Source: Prochlorococcus marinus CUG1416
GTDB taxonomy: Bacteria; Cyanobacteriota; Cyanobacteriia; PCC-6307; Cyanobiaceae
Direction: 5' to 3'
DNA: 64,000 nucleotides
Assembly (NCBI RefSeq): GCF_017695965.1
Contig: NZ_JAAORM010000002.1
Location: forward strand, 124,001-188,000
Shown here: piece by piece, positions 1-8,566 of the stretch
Layout: every line of letters begins with the position of its first letter
How positions within the stretch are numbered: position 1 is the stretch's first letter
Program-made: the position numbers and the translations under genes
Notes under the pieces: model-generated
Seen by the model: the letters and a program-made list of their open reading frames with translations, nothing else
Databases searched by the model: none
What the model was told of the DNA's origin: nothing

Positions 1-26
1 GACAAATTATCCCAGGTTTTGTATAA

Positions 27-134
27 ATGGATTTTATATCTAAGAGGCAAGGATATGTACCCCTAAAGGTGGTTCCTTACATATTCTTTGTTGCAGTTGT
101 TTTAAGCATCACAACTACAAATACATTCGTATAG
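27..134 (+). CDS. 35-aa small membrane peptide (unrecognised)
   Basis: A 35-codon reading frame from ATG to TAG. Residues 1-14 are polar and basic (KRQG near position 6), and residues about 15-28 form one hydrophobic stretch (PYIFFVAVVLS), so the product would be a single-pass membrane peptide. A strong Rho-independent terminator lies 25 bases past the stop on the same strand, which supports a real plus-strand transcript ending here. I see no clear ribosome binding site, and the promoter may lie outside the window. I do not recognise the family. Small photosystem or high-light proteins are of similar size, but no signature motif is present. Confidence 0.4.
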   Translation: MDFISKRQGYVPLKVVPYIFFVAVVLSITTTNTFV

Positions 135-158
135 TTTTTAAAGCTTACATATTCGTTG

Positions 159-192
159 AAGTCAGCTAGTAGGCATACAGGCTGACTTTTTT
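159..192 (+). terminator. Rho-independent terminator
   Basis: AAGTCAGC and GCTGACTT form an 8-bp perfect stem around a 14-base loop, and the right arm runs into six T residues (187-192). It sits just past the 35-codon frame ending at 134 and would stop transcription entering from the left. Confidence 0.85.
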
Positions 193-293
193 AATGGTTA
201 TTTCACCGCTACTTTGGGGTTTTTAAATTAAAACCAGTAATTAAAAGATTGAGAATATTATATTAAACCTTTACTTTTATAACCTCTATCAAA

Positions 294-434
294 TTACTGG
301 AGATTAATTTCAAATTCAGGTCTAAATTTAGTAAGTTTTGAAATTTCTAATTCGAGTTCCTCTTGGGAATTAAAACCTAAAACTTCGTAGGAATCCAAAC
401 CTAAGGAAGTCTCTTGTTTTTGTGCTAGTTCCAT
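294..434 (-). CDS. 46-aa small acidic protein (unrecognised)
   Basis: A 46-codon frame on the minus strand. The predicted peptide is acidic and glutamate-rich in the middle (QEELELEIS at about 24-32), has no membrane segment, and ends FEINLQ. The upstream bases are A-rich without a clear Shine-Dalgarno, as is common in these genomes. It lies between two hairpins in a region with no larger gene. No family is recognised. Reality rests on the protein-like composition only, so this is a candidate. Confidence 0.35.
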   Translation of the reverse strand: MELAQKQETSLGLDSYEVLGFNSQEELELEISKLTKFRPEFEINLQ

Positions 435-527
435 TTTTTCATAATTTATAACTTCATAATAGATTTTTATGATTTTAAAGAAATACTAAGTTTTACATTC
501 AACACCTTCAGATATCTACCTTTGTAG

Positions 528-563
528 CAGAAAAGTGGACCCGTAATCGGAAGTCCACTTCTG
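528..563 (-). terminator. Hairpin, probable terminator of the 664-947 minus-strand pair
   Basis: On the minus strand GTGGAC, TT, CCG, ATTA, CGG, GTCCAC forms a 9-bp stem with a small internal loop, followed by a run of four T. The stem is GC-rich against a very AT-rich background. It lies about 100 bases past the stop of the short minus-strand genes, where a terminator is expected. A structured RNA is the alternative. Confidence 0.5.
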
Positions 564-663
564 ATAAATTTCTTTTTGTGTTTTAGAAATTCCAATGACA
601 CTACTACTATCAAGAAAGATATCAATGCCATTATGGGAGTAACTTTTGCGGTTAAGTGATGAC

Positions 664-759
664 TTAAGGAGTTTTCTTTTTGCCTTTAAGAATCATCAGC
701 AAAGGCAGGCCAATTAGCATCAGACTCCCATCAATTAATAAAAAATTATTTAGATTCAT
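664..759 (-). CDS. 31-aa membrane peptide, start overlaps the stop of the upstream gene
   Basis: A 31-codon frame on the minus strand. Its ATG overlaps the TGA of the 63-codon frame at 756-947 as ATGA, the usual arrangement for translational coupling. Residues about 5-24 are hydrophobic (FLLIDGSLMLIGLPLLMIL) and the C-terminus is basic (KGKKKTP), giving a single-pass peptide with a positive, probably cytoplasmic tail. The coupled start and the hairpin about 100 bases downstream argue that it is expressed. Family not recognised. Confidence 0.45.
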   Translation of the reverse strand: MNLNNFLLIDGSLMLIGLPLLMILKGKKKTP

Positions 760-947
760 TTATCCATTCCTTTAGGGGTATCCCAATTAAGGGGTATCCC
801 TTTTTTAACTGGTTCTTTTTTCATATCATCCATCTCTTTTCTGATTTTATTGTAGTACGCTAACTCTTCAGGATCATCAGAACCCAGACCATAATTCATG
901 GTCGCTGCAAGATAAATTCTGTGCATCCGATATGACGATAGTGGCAT
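756..947 (-). CDS. 63-aa hypothetical protein
   Basis: A minus-strand frame encoding a soluble, charged peptide: acidic near DDPEELAYYNKI (about 24-35), a lysine-rich middle, and a C-terminal NWDTPKGM. The first ATG is at 947, but the in-frame methionine at residue 8 (MHRIYLAAT) is an equally good start. The stop overlaps the start of the 31-aa membrane peptide, so the two look like a small operon. It resembles the short, lineage-restricted proteins common in Prochlorococcus. No function can be assigned. Confidence 0.5.
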   Translation of the reverse strand: MPLSSYRMHRIYLAATMNYGLGSDDPEELAYYNKIRKEMDDMKKEPVKKGIPLNWDTPKGMDK

Positions 948-1147
948 CTCTCAATACATTGTTCGTTAAAAGTCTAAAATATGTAAATCTTATTTAAGAC
1001 TAATTAGTTTTAACTTAAATTCAGTATATCCATCTAGATAGTGCCCAATTAGTTAACTTTAGAGTTCTATCTTGGATATTGCTTGGTTTCCAGGAATCAT
1101 ATTTTTCAAATTCTTATAAACTCAGTTATGTAGATACTTCTTGTTCA

Positions 1148-1219
<72 letters not shown>

Positions 1220-1229
1220 AATATTAAAG

Positions 1230-1311
1230 TGGGCCGGGTTGGATTTGAACCAACGTAGGCAGAGCCAGCGGATTTACAGTCCGCCCCCTTTAACCACTCG
1301 GGCACCGACCC
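1230..1311 (-). tRNA. trnY: tRNA-Tyr (anticodon GUA)
   Basis: 82-nt class II tRNA on the minus strand with a long variable arm. The acceptor stem pairs GGGTCGG with CCGGCCC, with discriminator A. The anticodon loop CTGTAAA gives GTA and the T arm contains GGTTCAAATCC. No CCA is encoded. It lies just upstream of tRNA-Thr on the same strand. Confidence 0.95.
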
Positions 1312-1412
1312 CCACTATTTGAACTTATCAGTTAATGGTCACTTTGTGTGAAAATGTTTTGGTTTTTTTGTTTATTTCTAGATAGCATTTAATAGAAAAG
1401 AATTTATTGTAA

Positions 1413-1853
1413 ATGAATATTTTATTGATAAATGGCCCAAATTTAAATTTATTAGGAACTAGAGAACCTGAAATATATGGCAATAAAACATTAAATGATA
1501 TTGAGAAAGACTTAACTAAACTTGCTCAAGAAAAGAGTATTAATCTTGAATGTTTTCAAAGTAATCATGAAGGAGAAATAGTAGATAAAATTCAGGATTC
1601 TGTAAAAAGTATTCAAGGGATTCTAATAAATGCTGGCGCTTTCACTCATACCTCGATTTCCATTAGAGATGCTTTAATTGGATCAAAAATTCCATTTGTA
1701 GAGTTGCATATTTCAAATATTTTTAGTAGAGAAGACTTTCGTAAAGAATCTTTTCTTACTGATAAAGCTATAGGAATAATTAGTGGGTTCGGTATATCTA
1801 GTTATTCCCTCGCTCTCGAAGGAATAATTGGATATTTAAGTAGTAAAAATTAA
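1413..1853 (+). CDS. aroQ: 3-dehydroquinate dehydratase, type II
   Basis: Catalyses the third shikimate-pathway step, 3-dehydroquinate to 3-dehydroshikimate, as a soluble dodecamer of flavodoxin-like subunits. At 146 aa the length is typical of the type II enzyme. The signature opens the protein (NGPNLNLLG, 7-15), followed by the flexible-loop Arg17 and the catalytic base Tyr22. NAG at 73-75 and the substrate-binding ELHISN segment with His99 and Arg106 are present. The TAA is followed at once by the ATG of miaE, so the two are likely co-transcribed. Confidence 0.96.
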   Translation: MNILLINGPNLNLLGTREPEIYGNKTLNDIEKDLTKLAQEKSINLECFQSNHEGEIVDKIQDSVKSIQGILINAGAFTHTSISIRDALIGSKIPFVELHISNIFSREDFRKESFLTDKAIGIISGFGISSYSLALEGIIGYLSSKN

Positions 1854-2462
1854 ATGCTAGTTGATTTTAAAAGGCCGCTTTCCAGTATTAAATATTTATC
1901 GTCATTTACCTCAGATGATTGGATCAAACTCGCATTATCTAATCCAATCGATATTCTTATTGATCATGCTCATTGTGAAAGAAAAGCAGCAGGTGTTGCG
2001 ATTCAATTAATGTTTAGATATCCATCAGAACCAAATCTGGCTGAAGTTTTAAGTCCAATTGCGAGAGAGGAATTAGAGCATTTTGAAAAAATACTATATT
2101 TTTTAAAGGATCTTGGACATTCTCTTAAGGCTTTAAAACCGCCACCATATGGTGCTGAATTAGCTAAGAATATTAGAAAGGAGGAACCCAATAGGATGTT
2201 GGATAGTTTCTTAATTGCAGGACTTATTGAAGCAAGAAGTCATGAAAGATTAGGTTTACTTGCTCTGAATTCTGAAGAAGAATCTTTCAAAGTCCTTTAT
2301 GATTCTTTGCTTGAGAGTGAGGCAAGACACTTTGGTATTTATTGGAAACTCGCGCAAACTAAATTCTCTAAAAATCAAACTTTCAAAAGGTTAGAGGAAT
2401 TGTCTAAGATTGAATCAGAAATACTGGCTGAAACTTTTTTTATGCCAAGGGTTCATAGCTAA
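1854..2462 (+). CDS. miaE: tRNA-(ms2io6A37) hydroxylase, MiaE-like
   Basis: Ferritin-like diiron monooxygenase that hydroxylates the isopentenyl side chain of 2-methylthio-N6-isopentenyladenosine at tRNA position 37. The 202-aa protein shows the four-helix diiron ligand pattern: Glu42 in HCERK, ExxH at 73-76, Glu126 in EARSHER, and a second ExxH at 156-159. Its ATG abuts the aroQ stop. The family is found in many cyanobacteria. The exact substrate is inferred from family membership. Confidence 0.85.
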   Translation: MLVDFKRPLSSIKYLSSFTSDDWIKLALSNPIDILIDHAHCERKAAGVAIQLMFRYPSEPNLAEVLSPIAREELEHFEKILYFLKDLGHSLKALKPPPYGAELAKNIRKEEPNRMLDSFLIAGLIEARSHERLGLLALNSEEESFKVLYDSLLESEARHFGIYWKLAQTKFSKNQTFKRLEELSKIESEILAETFFMPRVHS

Positions 2463-2484
2463 AAATCATTTAGTTAAATTAATA

Positions 2485-3252
2485 ATGATAATAAAAAAAA
2501 TTTTAAGAAAATTTATAAGAGCATTTACGAGTTATAAAAATGATTTGGTATCATTGACCATCGTTGGTGTTGGCCCTGGAGACCCATCACTTTTAACAAT
2601 TGCTGCAGTAGATGCAATTAAAAAAGCGAACGTTATAGTTTTTCCAGTATCAGATGATCAAAAAAAGAGTTTTGCTGCTGAAATAGTCAAGAAATATACC
2701 AAATTTAAAAAAAATATACCTATCATTTTCCCAATGGCTAGGAGGGATTTTAATCCTGATGAAATATGGTCTATTGCAGTAGAAAAAATTGTGAAATTTA
2801 TACAAAATGGCGAATCAGTAGTTTTACTTTGTCTTGGAGATACTTCAATATTTGCAAGCTCTTCTAATATTTTGAGGATAATCAAAAATAATCATCCCGA
2901 AATCATTACCAATACCATACCTGGTATATCTTCGCTTTCAGCAGCAGCAGCTTTGAATGATTTTGATTTAGTTAAAAAAGGTGAAACTTTGATAATTAAA
3001 GAATGCCCTTCTTCTAACTCAGAATTAACATCCCTTATCAGGGAAAGTAGAGTAAATAAAACGGTCTTAGCAATCATGAAGGTTGGGAAAAGATGGAATT
3101 TAGTAAGGGAAATATTAAAAAAAGAAGATATTATTAATACATCATTAATAGCTTTAAATGTTGGGATGTCTGATCAAATTATTCAATATGCATCTCAATA
3201 TAAGAATGATATTATGCCTTATTTCTCTTTGATTTTGATAAGGTTTGATTAA
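2485..3252 (+). CDS. cobI: Precorrin-2 C20-methyltransferase
   Basis: SAM-dependent methyltransferase of corrin ring synthesis, methylating C-20 of (cobalt-)precorrin-2. It carries the tetrapyrrole methylase signature GVGPGDP near residues 28-34, then LGDTSIF at about 120 and IPGISSLSAAAA at about 150. I start at the ATG at 2485, because starting further upstream would run back into miaE. About 22 residues still precede the conserved LTIVGVGPG, so a TTG near 2545 is an alternative start. The stop TAA overlaps the ATG of the next gene by one base. It belongs with cobT (49963) in the window's corrinoid genes. Confidence 0.9.
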   Translation: MIIKKILRKFIRAFTSYKNDLVSLTIVGVGPGDPSLLTIAAVDAIKKANVIVFPVSDDQKKSFAAEIVKKYTKFKKNIPIIFPMARRDFNPDEIWSIAVEKIVKFIQNGESVVLLCLGDTSIFASSSNILRIIKNNHPEIITNTIPGISSLSAAAALNDFDLVKKGETLIIKECPSSNSELTSLIRESRVNKTVLAIMKVGKRWNLVREILKKEDIINTSLIALNVGMSDQIIQYASQYKNDIMPYFSLILIRFD

Positions 3253-3737
3253 TGAATAAATTGGAAAATTTCGTAGGGAATCAATTTACATGGCCAATAT
3301 GTAAGGAACTATTATTTCTAGTTCTTGAAGATAAAGTGAGTGATGTTTTTGTTTGTGAATTAGTTTGGGAAAGACTTTTTTATAAGAGAGAAATAACTTC
3401 TAATGTTTGGTTTCCTAGTGCATTAACTCCTACTTATTGGTCAGAAAAATTTGTAGAGGCTCCTCAATTCATTTCAGAGCGAATAGCATCAGTACATTTG
3501 ACGCGAACAATTCCAAAGGAACATAAACAGGGATTGAAAAATTTTCTTAATTTTAAAGGTTATAAAATTAATGAACTCTATCCAAGAAGAACTAGAAGAG
3601 CGACCGCTGTAAATTGGTTGATTTATTGGGCATTTGAAAATGATTGTTTTTCAAATGATAATAATGTTATTCCAAGTCCTAGTTCACCGCCTGCGAATCC
3701 AGTAAAAGGACATTTTGGCGATCCAGAAATCAAATAA
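3252..3737 (+). CDS. Conserved cyanobacterial protein, DUF1823-like
   Basis: A 161-aa soluble protein rich in aromatic residues (WFPSALTPTYWSEKF around 53-67) and with a basic RRTRRATAVNWL stretch at about 117-128. It has a Pro/Ser-rich C-terminal tail. This looks like the DUF1823 family of cyanobacteria and plastid-bearing organisms, whose function is unknown; I recalled the family from memory and did not search it. The start overlaps the cobI stop by one base (TAATG), so it is probably translated from the same message. It has no signal peptide or membrane segment. Confidence 0.75.
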   Translation: MNKLENFVGNQFTWPICKELLFLVLEDKVSDVFVCELVWERLFYKREITSNVWFPSALTPTYWSEKFVEAPQFISERIASVHLTRTIPKEHKQGLKNFLNFKGYKINELYPRRTRRATAVNWLIYWAFENDCFSNDNNVIPSPSSPPANPVKGHFGDPEIK

Positions 3738-3810
3738 AATTCTTTAGTAAGGTAATTGATTCTATTAAAGGTATAGTTGTATTAGAGAGTACTTTCTTTG
3801 GAGATAAGAA

Positions 3811-5184
3811 TTGATTCTTCCAACAATAGCAATTATAGGAAGACCTAACGTTGGGAAATCAACTTTGGTGAATCGTCTTTGCCAAAGTAATGATGCAATA
3901 GTATTTGATAAGCCTGGCGTTACAAGAGATAGAACTTATCAAAATGCTTCATGGGGAGGTAAGGAATTCCAAATAGTTGATACTGGAGGGTTGGTTTTTG
4001 ATGATGATAGTGAATTCCTGCCAGAGATACGAACTCAAGTTTATTTAGCTCTTGAAGAGGCTTCACTCGCTTTACTTGTGGTTGATGGAAACCAGGGTGT
4101 TACTGATGGTGATTTATCAATAGCAAAATGGTTAAGGAACTCGAGCTGTAAAACAATTGTTGCTGTAAATAAATGTGAATCTACTACTCTTGGAATCTCT
4201 TTAGCTTCTGAATTCTGGAAACTAGGATTAGGCGAGCCTTACCCAGTTTCTGCTATTCATGGTTCAGGTACTGGCGATCTTTTAGATCTCGTGATTGGCG
4301 AACTTCCTGAAAATAATATTCAGGATGAAGAAGAAAAGATAATGATGTCAATTATTGGTAGGCCAAATGTTGGTAAATCTAGTTTGTTAAATTCGATCTC
4401 AGGAGAAACAAGAGCAATTGTTAGTGATATTAGTGGAACGACAACTGATTCAATAGATACACTTATTAAAAGAGGTGATAATCAATGGAAAATTGTTGAT
4501 ACTGCTGGGATTAGAAGAAAGAAAAATGTGAAATATGGTACTGAATTCTTTGGTATTAATAGGTCTTTTAAATCTATAGATAGAAGTGATGTTTGTGTAT
4601 TGGTTATAGATGCTTTAGATGGAGTAACTGATCAAGACCAGAAATTAGCAGGGCGAATAGAAGAACAAGGAAGAGCTTGCATAATTGTTGTTAATAAATG
4701 GGATCTTGTTGAAAAAAATAGTTCAACAATCTATCAAGTAGAAAAAGAACTTAGATCTAAACTTTATTTTTTGCACTGGTCAAAAATGATTTTTATATCG
4801 GCCCTAACGGGACAAAGAGTTGAAAATATTTTTGAGCATGCTCTTAATGCTGTTAATCAACATAGAAGAAGAGTTACAACATCAGTGGTTAACGAAGTGC
4901 TTAAAGAGTCGATTAGTTGGAAAAGTCCTCCAACTAAAAGAAGTGGTAAGCAAGGAAGGCTTTATTATGGTACTCAAGTAAAAAATAAACCTCCCACCTT
5001 CACACTTTTTGTAAATGACCCTAAATTATTTGGAATAACTTATAGAAGATATATTGAAAAACAAATTAGATTAAATTTAGGCTTTGAAGGAACACCTCTT
5101 ATTTTACTTTGGAGAGGAAAACAGCAAAGAGCTTTAAATAAAGAAGTGGAAAGGGAAAATATTGAGTTAATTCAAAAAGATTAA
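3811..5184 (+). CDS. der: GTPase Der (EngA), ribosome assembly
   Basis: Essential double-domain GTPase acting in 50S subunit maturation. The 457 aa contain two complete G domains: G1 GRPNVGKS at 10-17, DTGG at 57-60 and NKCE at 120-123; then G1 at 183-190, DTAG at 230-233 and NKWD at 295-298. A KH-like domain follows to the C-terminus. The start is TTG, chosen because GGAG lies 7 bases upstream (3800-3803) and the G1 motif sits at the expected distance. The stop overlaps the start of the EcfT-like gene by one base. Confidence 0.97.
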   Translation: MILPTIAIIGRPNVGKSTLVNRLCQSNDAIVFDKPGVTRDRTYQNASWGGKEFQIVDTGGLVFDDDSEFLPEIRTQVYLALEEASLALLVVDGNQGVTDGDLSIAKWLRNSSCKTIVAVNKCESTTLGISLASEFWKLGLGEPYPVSAIHGSGTGDLLDLVIGELPENNIQDEEEKIMMSIIGRPNVGKSSLLNSISGETRAIVSDISGTTTDSIDTLIKRGDNQWKIVDTAGIRRKKNVKYGTEFFGINRSFKSIDRSDVCVLVIDALDGVTDQDQKLAGRIEEQGRACIIVVNKWDLVEKNSSTIYQVEKELRSKLYFLHWSKMIFISALTGQRVENIFEHALNAVNQHRRRVTTSVVNEVLKESISWKSPPTKRSGKQGRLYYGTQVKNKPPTFTLFVNDPKLFGITYRRYIEKQIRLNLGFEGTPLILLWRGKQQRALNKEVERENIELIQKD

Positions 5185-6098
5185 TGAATATACTTACCAA
5201 ATTTTCTGTTGGTCAATATGTTTATGGCAATAGAAGTTGGCTAAGAATTATAGATAGTAGATTGAAATTAATTATAGTAATGATATTTTTAATCACTCCA
5301 ATTTGGGCAGGTCCTATATGGAGATTGAGTTTAGTGGGTTGTTTACTATTAATTACTTTTTTCAGTTTATTGCCATCTAGAGTATGGTGGCGATCATTAT
5401 GTTTGCTCTCCTTCTTATCATTAATTATTGGATGTATTTCAATACTTGCTTCTTCTGATATTCAATCCCTTGATAGCTATTTAAGAAATCCCAACGAGTT
5501 GCAAGTAGTAGTGGAAAACTATAAAAAGTGGAATATTCTGGAAATCCCTTCACAGAAGATATGGTTTATAAATTTTGGTCCTTATAACTTATCAAGACAA
5601 GCTTTTGAATTAGGAATAAAAACCTCCACTTTGATATTTACTGTTATTCATAGTGTTAATTTGATGCTTTTAACTACATTACAAGAAGACATTGTATGGG
5701 GATTAAGTTGGTTTCTGTATCCATTAAGAAAAATTGGATTACCAATTAGTAAGTGGCTTTTTCAGTTATTAATTGCATTGCGTTTTATTCCTTTAGTACA
5801 GGAAGAATTTCAAAATATAATTAAATCATTATCAGTTAGATCAATAAATTTTCGAAACTTAGGAATTAAGAAATCCTTTAATATTTTGTTGATTTTAGTG
5901 GAAAGGTTATTTCAAAATATATTTCTGAGAATTGATCAAGGAGCAGAATCATTGCTCTCTAAGAAAGAAATTATTATAAAAACTAATAGATTTAGAACTT
6001 TTTATTCTTCGGGCCCTCTCAATGTAATTGTTAATACATTATCGATATGTTTTATTTGCATAGCAATTTTTCTCAGAAAACTGTATGGTGCATTATAA
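5184..6098 (+). CDS. EcfT/CbiQ-family transmembrane transport protein
   Basis: A 304-aa integral membrane protein of the energy-coupling-factor T (CbiQ) family. It has a basic N-terminus, several hydrophobic helices (about 28-45, 50-65, 70-90, 145-165, 185-205, and a last one at 275-300), and a cytoplasmic coupling region with LSVRSINFR at about 215-223 that corresponds to the family's Ala-Arg motif contacting the ATPases. Neither ATPase nor S component is adjacent, so the substrate is unclear; cobalt or a vitamin is the usual range. It overlaps der by one base. The stretch around 90-135 is a large non-membrane insert. Confidence 0.75.
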   Translation: MNILTKFSVGQYVYGNRSWLRIIDSRLKLIIVMIFLITPIWAGPIWRLSLVGCLLLITFFSLLPSRVWWRSLCLLSFLSLIIGCISILASSDIQSLDSYLRNPNELQVVVENYKKWNILEIPSQKIWFINFGPYNLSRQAFELGIKTSTLIFTVIHSVNLMLLTTLQEDIVWGLSWFLYPLRKIGLPISKWLFQLLIALRFIPLVQEEFQNIIKSLSVRSINFRNLGIKKSFNILLILVERLFQNIFLRIDQGAESLLSKKEIIIKTNRFRTFYSSGPLNVIVNTLSICFICIAIFLRKLYGAL

Positions 6099-6116
6099 AT
6101 AACACGATATTTAAGT

Positions 6117-6383
6117 TTGAGTTCCGAGCGTTATTTAAACCATCCAACATTTGGTATGTTGTACCAAGTCTCTCCTGGGAATGATGGAAGAGATATTTAT
6201 GCGACTTTATATGCCCAAAAAATGTTTTTCATGGTAGAAGTAAAACAAAGAGAAGTATTTTTTGAAGTTATACCTTATTTAGATGCCCGTAATCAGGCCG
6301 AATTAAACCTTCAAAAAGCTAGAAGAAAAGGATCTGAAGAACTATCTAAATGGGAGAATTTGTTCACTCAAACGTTCTTATAA
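6117..6383 (+). CDS. pipX: PipX, PII- and NtcA-binding co-regulator
   Basis: Small cyanobacterial protein that swaps between NtcA (as co-activator of nitrogen genes at high 2-oxoglutarate) and the PII protein GlnB. The 88 aa match the family from the N-terminus: YLNHPTFG at about 6-13, then a Tudor-like beta domain with ATLYAQKMFF, then two C-terminal helices ending QTFL. The start is TTG, since the conserved N-terminus begins exactly there and no ATG fits. pipY follows 3 bases later, the operon known from other cyanobacteria. Confidence 0.92.
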   Translation: MSSERYLNHPTFGMLYQVSPGNDGRDIYATLYAQKMFFMVEVKQREVFFEVIPYLDARNQAELNLQKARRKGSEELSKWENLFTQTFL

Positions 6384-6386
6384 CAG

Positions 6387-7022
6387 GTGAATCCTTCAAA
6401 TTTTTTAAAAATTAAAAATAAAATTCCATCAAATGTAAATATTCTTGCCGTAAGTAAAGGATTTAAAAGTCAAGAAATCAAGACTATTCAAAATATAGGT
6501 CAGAATGATTTTGGAGAGAGCAAGTTGCAAGAGGCTTTTGAAAAGCAATTGACATTAAAAGACCTTAAACAAATAAAATGGCACTTTATTGGACGAATAC
6601 AAAGTAATAAAATAAGAAAAATAGTGCAAAATTTTAACTACATTCATTCAATAGATTCATTTGAACAGTTGCAAAAGATTTCTAATATTTCATGTGAAGA
6701 GAAGAAGAATCCATTATTAATGTTGCAGGTTAAGTTGAGTGATGACCCTACTAAAGGAGGTTTTAATCCTGAACTCTTAATAAAGAAATGGGGAGACATT
6801 AAGGAATTGAAAAATATCACATTAACCGGTTTGATGACTATTAATCCTAGAGGACTAAGCTCCAAGAAAAATTTAGAATTGTTTAAAAAATGTCGCACCC
6901 TTGCTGATTCTCTTCAACTTCCAGATTGTTCAATGGGAATGTCAGGAGATTGGGAGGAGGCTATTGAAGCTGGATCAACTTGGGTAAGATTAGGCTCATT
7001 GATTTTTGGAGATAGATCCTAA
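6387..7022 (+). CDS. pipY: PipY, PLP-binding homeostasis protein (YggS/PLPBP family)
   Basis: A single-domain fold-type III PLP protein with a role in vitamin B6 and amino acid homeostasis rather than a known catalytic activity. The 211 aa carry the PLP lysine in ILAVSKG (Lys24), FGESKLQEA at 42-50, WHFIGRIQSNK near 76-86, and the C-terminal phosphate-binding GMSGDWEEAIEAGSTWVRLG. The start is GTG, 3 bases after the pipX stop. Its linkage to pipX ties it to the nitrogen regulatory network by context. Confidence 0.93.
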   Translation: MNPSNFLKIKNKIPSNVNILAVSKGFKSQEIKTIQNIGQNDFGESKLQEAFEKQLTLKDLKQIKWHFIGRIQSNKIRKIVQNFNYIHSIDSFEQLQKISNISCEEKKNPLLMLQVKLSDDPTKGGFNPELLIKKWGDIKELKNITLTGLMTINPRGLSSKKNLELFKKCRTLADSLQLPDCSMGMSGDWEEAIEAGSTWVRLGSLIFGDRS

Positions 7023-7170
7023 TTAGTTATTTTTTATAAAATTCTTATCTATAAACTTGCAGTAAAGTACAAGTAACGTTATTTAAGTATAGGTAGTTTA
7101 TTCATTTAAAAATGAATCTATTACTTAAGGTTCCCATACCTTAGTAATCAATTTTAAGAGGATTTAAAAG

Positions 7171-7746
7171 GTGTCACTAATTTCTAGATTAAAGGCAGTT
7201 GTTGCAGGTGATGAGTATCTCGATGATGATTTTGATGAGTTGGATTACGCATCAGAGGATGAATTAAGTGATATTAATGATTTCAAACAAAATCAAAGAA
7301 ACTCAAATGCTCTTGCAAATTCAAATCCATTCGATTTTATGAATAACAATAGATCATCAAAAGTTGTTGGAATGCCTGGGATTTCAAATTCATCCTCAGA
7401 AGTAAGCTTAATGGAACCAAGAAGTTTCGATGAGATGCCTCAAGCTATACAAGCATTAAGAGAGAGGAAAACTGTAATTCTTAATTTAACTATGATGGAT
7501 CCTGATCAAGCGCAAAGAGCGGTTGATTTTATTGCTGGAGGTACATATGCGATTGATGGCCATCAAGAGAGAGTGGGTGAAAGTATTTTTCTTTTTGCAC
7601 CAAGTTGTGTCAATGTAACTAGCTCTTCTTCAGAAGAAGCTTCTCCTTCTAATGTGCCTATAGAAAATACACCACAATATAGTTTAGGAAAAAACACTAC
7701 TCCTGAACCAGCATGGGGTAATTCTAAATTAAGTGCTTATTCATGA
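7171..7746 (+). CDS. sepF: Cell division protein SepF
   Basis: FtsZ-binding membrane-tethering protein of the division ring in Gram-positives and cyanobacteria. The 191 aa include an N-terminal amphipathic stretch ([10 protein letters not shown]), a long acidic/Ser-Asn linker (about 15-85), and the SepF core at about 90-155 with [18 protein letters not shown] and the [11 protein letters not shown] helix. A low-complexity Ser/Pro tail follows. The start is GTG with AAGAGGA about 9 bases upstream. The 148-base gap upstream separates it from pipY and probably holds its promoter. Confidence 0.93.
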   Translation: MSLISRLKAVVAGDEYLDDDFDELDYASEDELSDINDFKQNQRNSNALANSNPFDFMNNNRSSKVVGMPGISNSSSEVSLMEPRSFDEMPQAIQALRERKTVILNLTMMDPDQAQRAVDFIAGGTYAIDGHQERVGESIFLFAPSCVNVTSSSSEEASPSNVPIENTPQYSLGKNTTPEPAWGNSKLSAYS

Positions 7747-7753
7747 TTAATCT

Positions 7754-8566
7754 GTGACTGATAAAATTGCGATTATTGGTTTTGGAAATATTGCAAAGGC
7801 TATAGTAACTCCTCTATTAGATAAAAAATTAATTCAGCCTGAGAATGTTTATTGTGTTGTAAATTCAGAAAAAAGTTTAGTAAATATAAAAAAAAATTAT
7901 AAATATAATATAAACGTTTATAAATCCGGTTCTAAAGAGTCCAAAATAATTTGGGATTGTCAATATAAACTTCTTTCGATAAAACCCCAACAATTTAATG
8001 ATATAAGTGAGACTCATCATATAAAAAACAAGGATAATTTAATAGTTTCAATTCTTGCGGGGGTTTCATTAAATAGACTTACTAAAAAGTTCCCTAATCA
8101 TAAATGTGTGAGGGTGGTTACAAATATTCCAATAATTATTGGAAAAGGTTTAACAGGAATTTCTTGGGGAGAAGAAATTACAGAAGATCAGAAAATATTT
8201 ACAAAACAATTATTTGAAAATACTAGTAAAATTTATGAATTTAGTGAAGATTACCTTGATATATTTTTAGCCTTAACTTCATCAGGGCCTGCAATTATTG
8301 CTTTAATTATAGAGGCATTAAGTGATGGAGGATTGAGCGGTGGATTACCAAAAATACTTTCAGAGGAACTCGTTATGGAAATGATAGTAGGGACTACTAG
8401 TCTAATAAAAGAAAATAAACTAACTACTTCTGAGCTTAAAAATTTAGTAACTTCTCCAGGTGGAACAACTATTTCTGCTTTAAGGGTTTTAGAAAAAAAG
8501 AGTGTAAGGTCAGCATTAATTGAATCAATAGTTTCAGCTAGTAATCGAAGTAAAGAGTTTCGTTAG
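7754..8566 (+). CDS. proC: Pyrroline-5-carboxylate reductase
   Basis: NAD(P)H-dependent last step of proline synthesis. The N-terminal Rossmann motif GFGNIA is at 9-14. SIKPQQF at about 77 matches the usual VKPQ. The C-terminal dimer/active-site region has SSGPAIIALIIEAL and the SPGGTTISAL signature near 235. The GTG start lies 7 bases after sepF. The stop overlaps the convergent glycosyltransferase stop by 3 bases. The length of 270 aa is normal. Confidence 0.95.
   Translation: MTDKIAIIGFGNIAKAIVTPLLDKKLIQPENVYCVVNSEKSLVNIKKNYKYNINVYKSGSKESKIIWDCQYKLLSIKPQQFNDISETHHIKNKDNLIVSILAGVSLNRLTKKFPNHKCVRVVTNIPIIIGKGLTGISWGEEITEDQKIFTKQLFENTSKIYEFSEDYLDIFLALTSSGPAIIALIIEALSDGGLSGGLPKILSEELVMEMIVGTTSLIKENKLTTSELKNLVTSPGGTTISALRVLEKKSVRSALIESIVSASNRSKEFR

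Noticed and set aside
233-300. Inverted repeat CCAGTAATT / AATTACTGG, 50 bases apart
   Set aside because: Nine AT-rich bases with a large loop and no attached T tract; likely chance in this composition.
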